DNA of 7,468 nt from Bacteroidales bacterium (GTDB taxonomy: Bacteria > Bacteroidota > Bacteroidia > Bacteroidales > UBA7960): NCBI GenBank assembly GCA_003560215.1, contig PWIY01000308.1:1-7468 (forward strand). The letters are read 5' to 3'. The notes under the pieces are model-generated. The model was not told where the DNA came from. It saw nothing but the letters and a program-made list of their open reading frames with translations, and made no database searches. Every line of letters starts with the position of its first letter. The first letter of the stretch is position 1. Made by a program: the position numbers and the translations under genes. Shown here in pieces: positions 5,406 through 7,468 of this stretch.

Positions 5406-6485
5406 CTATTTCGGGGCTCTTTTTATCAGGTAGGCTCCCAGTATTCCGAAAAAGATGTTGGGTATCCATACGGCCATCATGGGATGAAGATTGCCTTTGG
5501 TGGCAAAGGTTGTGGTTACCTGCATAAACAGGATAAAGGTAAAGCTCAGGGCGATCCCTGCCCCCAGATGCAATCCGATCCCGCCCCTGACCTTTTGGCT
5601 GGAGAGCGCCACCCCGATCAGGGTCAGCACCAGTGTGGAAAATGGAAAGGCCATCCGCCGGTGTCGTTCCACCTCATAAAAGCTGACCGCTTCAGAACCT
5701 TTCAGCCTTTCGTTGGCGATGAACTCATTCAACTCCCTGAAATTCATGGTTTCCATATCCTTCAGGTTCTGGATGAAGTCGTGGGGTGTGAGGGGCAGCA
5801 CAGTGTCGAGTGTTCTGCCGAAACTCAGCTCTTCCTCCAGGCCATGTATTTCACGGATGTTGTAGTTCTCAATACGCCATTTGTCTTCTTCCTCATCGTA
5901 CCTGGCCAGGTCAGCAAACAGCTTGTACTGGAGTTCACCCTGTTCAATTTTTTCCAGGGAGAAATGATAGCCCGTTTGCGTCCTTTCATTGAAAGATTCC
6001 AGGTAAATAAAAATTCCCGGGCGGATCTGCATGTGAATATGACGGCCTGCCGACAAGTCGGGCGACCGGACATATACATACTCAAATTCAAGCCTTTTCT
6101 CATTCGCCGCCGGAATCATCACATTGGAGAGATACACCGAAACAAGTGCCAGCAGCATGGCCGATATCATGTAAGGAACAAGCATACGACGGAAACTGAC
6201 CCCGGAGCTGAGTATGGCAATAATCTCCGTGTTGAAAGCCATCCTGGATGTGAAAAAAACCACCGCAATAAAAGTGAACAGTGGACTGAACAGGTTGATG
6301 AAATAAGGAATAAAGTTTACGTAGTAAACAAAAACTATGTCGTAGAGGGGGGCCTGGTTCTCAATGAAATTATCAATCTTTTCCGACAGGTCAAAAATGA
6401 CCACGATGAGAATGATCAGGGTAATGGCATAGACAAAAGTCCCCAGAAACTTTTTGATGATATAGATGTCCAGTTTTTTCAGCAT
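5406..6485 (-). CDS. LptF/LptG family permease (YjgP/YjgQ), lipopolysaccharide export
   Basis: This 359-residue inner-membrane protein has the full LptF/LptG architecture. Three transmembrane helices come first (about 13-33, 54-79 and 102-121). A hydrophilic periplasmic beta-jellyroll region follows (about 130-270; GIFIYLESFNERTQTGYHFSLEKI and KWRIENYNIREI are typical strands). Three more helices close the protein (about 279-296, 304-324 and 336-355). The starting LDIYIIKKFLGTF and the segment NTEIIAILSSGVSFRRMLVPY (coupling helix contacting the LptB ATPase) are family hallmarks. So is EVERHRRMAFPFSTLVLTLIGVALS before TM4. LptF and LptG form the channel of the ABC transporter that extracts LPS from the inner membrane and passes it to the periplasmic bridge. 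Which of the two it is cannot be told from this window, so no symbol is given. It follows tgt with a 69 bp gap and is probably co-transcribed or driven by an internal promoter. Confidence 0.92.
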   Translation of the reverse strand: MLKKLDIYIIKKFLGTFVYAITLIILIVVIFDLSEKIDNFIENQAPLYDIVFVYYVNFIPYFINLFSPLFTFIAVVFFTSRMAFNTEIIAILSSGVSFRRMLVPYMISAMLLALVSVYLSNVMIPAANEKRLEFEYVYVRSPDLSAGRHIHMQIRPGIFIYLESFNERTQTGYHFSLEKIEQGELQYKLFADLARYDEEEDKWRIENYNIREIHGLEEELSFGRTLDTVLPLTPHDFIQNLKDMETMNFRELNEFIANERLKGSEAVSFYEVERHRRMAFPFSTLVLTLIGVALSSQKVRGGIGLHLGAGIALSFTFILFMQVTTTFATKGNLHPMMAVWIPNIFFGILGAYLIKRAPK

Positions 6486-6538
6486 GCCGGCGGGGACCCT
6501 GTTGTTTTTTCTGAATCGTTTTTTATTGGAGAACGGGG

Positions 6539-6573
6539 CAAATATACCCTTATTTCACAATCTCTGTGCCAAA
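6539..6573 (-). promoter_or_regulatory. Candidate internal promoter for the LptF/G permease gene
   Basis: On the minus strand TTTG (6570-6573, inside the last codons of tgt) is followed after 23 bp by TATATTTG (6539-6546), an exact TAnnTTTG match. The spacing is a few bases longer than the usual 19-21. A start near 6532 would leave a leader of about 47 nt before the permease ATG. It would allow the essential permease to be expressed independently of tgt. Confidence 0.38.
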
Positions 6574-7468
6574 TCTCCGGTGATCAACCGCCTCCAGCTG
6601 TCAAAGGTATTGTTCATGATCTGTTCCCTGGCTTCTTCGGCCAGCCGGATAAAGAAACGAAGGTTGTGCAGGGTGGCGATCATCGGGCCGAGCATTTCCC
6701 CGGCCACAAACAGGTGCCGCAAATAGGCTTTTGTGTAGCGGCTGTCGACAAATGCATCTCCCTGCGGGTCGATGGGAGAGAAGTCGTGCTGCCATTTTCT
6801 GTTCCGGATGTTGATGATTCCCCTGCGGGTAAAAAGCATGCCGTTCCGGGCGTTGCGTGTGGGCATCACACAGTCAAACATGTCAACTCCGAGGGCGATG
6901 CATTCTATAATATTTTGCGGGGTGCCCACCCCCATCAGGTAACGGGGCTTGTCTGCAGGCAGAATGTCACAGACAAGCTCAGTCATTTCATACATGATTT
7001 CAGCGGGTTCACCCACCGAGAGTCCTCCGATGGCATTGCCATCCCTGTCGCAGTCTCTGATAAAAGAGGCCGACTCCCTGCGAAGATCTTTATAGGTGCT
7101 GCCCTGTACAATGGGGAAGAGGCTTTGTGAATAATCATACACCGGCTGTGCACTGTCAAAATGCGCACAGCAGCGCTTCAGCCAGTCGTGGGTCAGGTGC
7201 ATGGATTGCCTGGCATAGCTGTAATCGCAGGGGTAGGGTGTGCACTCATCAAAAGCCATGATAATATCTGCACCGATGATTCGCTGTATATCCATCACCT
7301 TTTCCGGGGTGAAGGTATGTCTTGAACCGTCAATATGGGATTGAAACTGCACCCCCTCATGGTTGATTTTTCTGCGGTCTGTCAGGGAGTACACCTGGTA
7401 TCCGCCGCTGTCGGTGAGCACCGGTTTATTCCAGGACATAAAACGGTGTATGCCACCTGCCTCATGTA
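6555..7468 (-). CDS. tgt: Queuine/preQ1 tRNA-guanine transglycosylase, N-terminus outside the window
   Basis: Tgt swaps guanine 34 of tRNAs with GUN anticodons (Asp, Asn, His, Tyr) for preQ1, the entry step of queuosine formation. The frame runs through the right edge: 304 residues are visible of a usual 370-380. The first ATG inside the window (7439) is internal, because the codons before it read HEAGGIHRF, the normal run-up to SWNKPVLTDSGGYQVYSL. The DSGG Asp, FDECTPYP, FPIVQGSTYKDLR, GGLSVGEP, PRYLMGVGTP and MFDCVMPTRNARNGMLFT (with the nucleophilic Asp of the FDC triplet) are all present. Zinc-binding Tgts have CxCxxC after 'DP', but here it is replaced by G-D-A-F-V-D (6744-6761); the fourth ligand His (6666-6668, in TLHNL) remains. 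The ending DSWRRLITGDLAQRL is complete. The gene is followed by the LptF/G permease. Confidence 0.95.
   Translation of the reverse strand, partial: HEAGGIHRFMSWNKPVLTDSGGYQVYSLTDRRKINHEGVQFQSHIDGSRHTFTPEKVMDIQRIIGADIIMAFDECTPYPCDYSYARQSMHLTHDWLKRCCAHFDSAQPVYDYSQSLFPIVQGSTYKDLRRESASFIRDCDRDGNAIGGLSVGEPAEIMYEMTELVCDILPADKPRYLMGVGTPQNIIECIALGVDMFDCVMPTRNARNGMLFTRRGIINIRNRKWQHDFSPIDPQGDAFVDSRYTKAYLRHLFVAGEMLGPMIATLHNLRFFIRLAEEAREQIMNNTFDSWRRLITGDLAQRL

Noticed and set aside
5403..7130. A 575-codon open frame on the plus strand, opposite the permease and tgt genes
   Set aside because: It is antisense to two clearly recognisable genes and crosses their intergenic gap. Its translation is a patchwork rich in His, Gln, Gly and Lys with no family motif. 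Its length is best explained by codon bias of the opposite strand.
6555..7439. Treating ATG 7439 as the true start of tgt
   Set aside because: The codons before it continue the conserved Tgt sequence (HEAGGIHRF) to the window edge, so this Met is internal and the gene is partial.

Overview
This window looks like the chromosome of a Gram-negative member of the Bacteroidota (Bacteroidetes), probably near Bacteroidales or Marinilabiliales. Four things suggest this. Start codons are preceded by AT-rich stretches instead of Shine-Dalgarno motifs. Several upstream regions carry close matches to the Bacteroidota housekeeping promoter (TTTG, about 20 bp, TAnnTTTG). The proteins are the lineage's own versions: the large ThrRS-like/uridine-kinase fusion, a 'DHODH-like' protein, and a Tgt without zinc cysteines. 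The outer-membrane FadL-type protein and the LptF/G permease show a diderm envelope. Everything reads as ordinary core chromosome. I saw no insertion sequence, phage gene, CRISPR array, tRNA or rRNA.

Layout. Positions 1-1039 (minus) hold most of a FadL/OmpP1-type outer-membrane transporter whose C-terminus lies beyond the left edge. Upstream of it, after a 214 bp AT-rich gap with an inverted repeat, is a 511-residue nucleoside (uridine) kinase-like protein (1254-2789, minus). A 197 bp divergent promoter region separates it from a dihydroorotate dehydrogenase-like flavoprotein (2987-3973, plus), which ends at a strong intrinsic terminator (4045-4076). A well-formed promoter (4089-4120) then starts a three-gene plus-strand operon: a membrane-anchored thioredoxin (4186-4626), a cytoplasmic thioredoxin (4673-5029) and a small two-cysteine membrane protein resembling DUF6132 (5048-5311). 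Converging on it from the right are a queuosine tRNA-guanine transglycosylase (6555-7468, 5' end outside the window) and an LptF/LptG permease (5406-6485).

How the genes fit together. The trx-trx-DUF6132 cluster looks like a dithiol relay spanning cytoplasm, membrane and periplasm. The kinase and the DHODH-like protein share a divergent promoter region and both resemble pyrimidine-metabolism enzymes, but each departs from its canonical family: the kinase has no TGS domain and the DHODH-like protein has no catalytic cysteine. FadL and LptF/G belong to outer-membrane biogenesis and transport. I found no clearly new system. The points most worth a second look are the redox operon, the missing catalytic or metal-binding residues in the DHODH-like protein and Tgt, and some short perfect tandem duplications next to gene ends.
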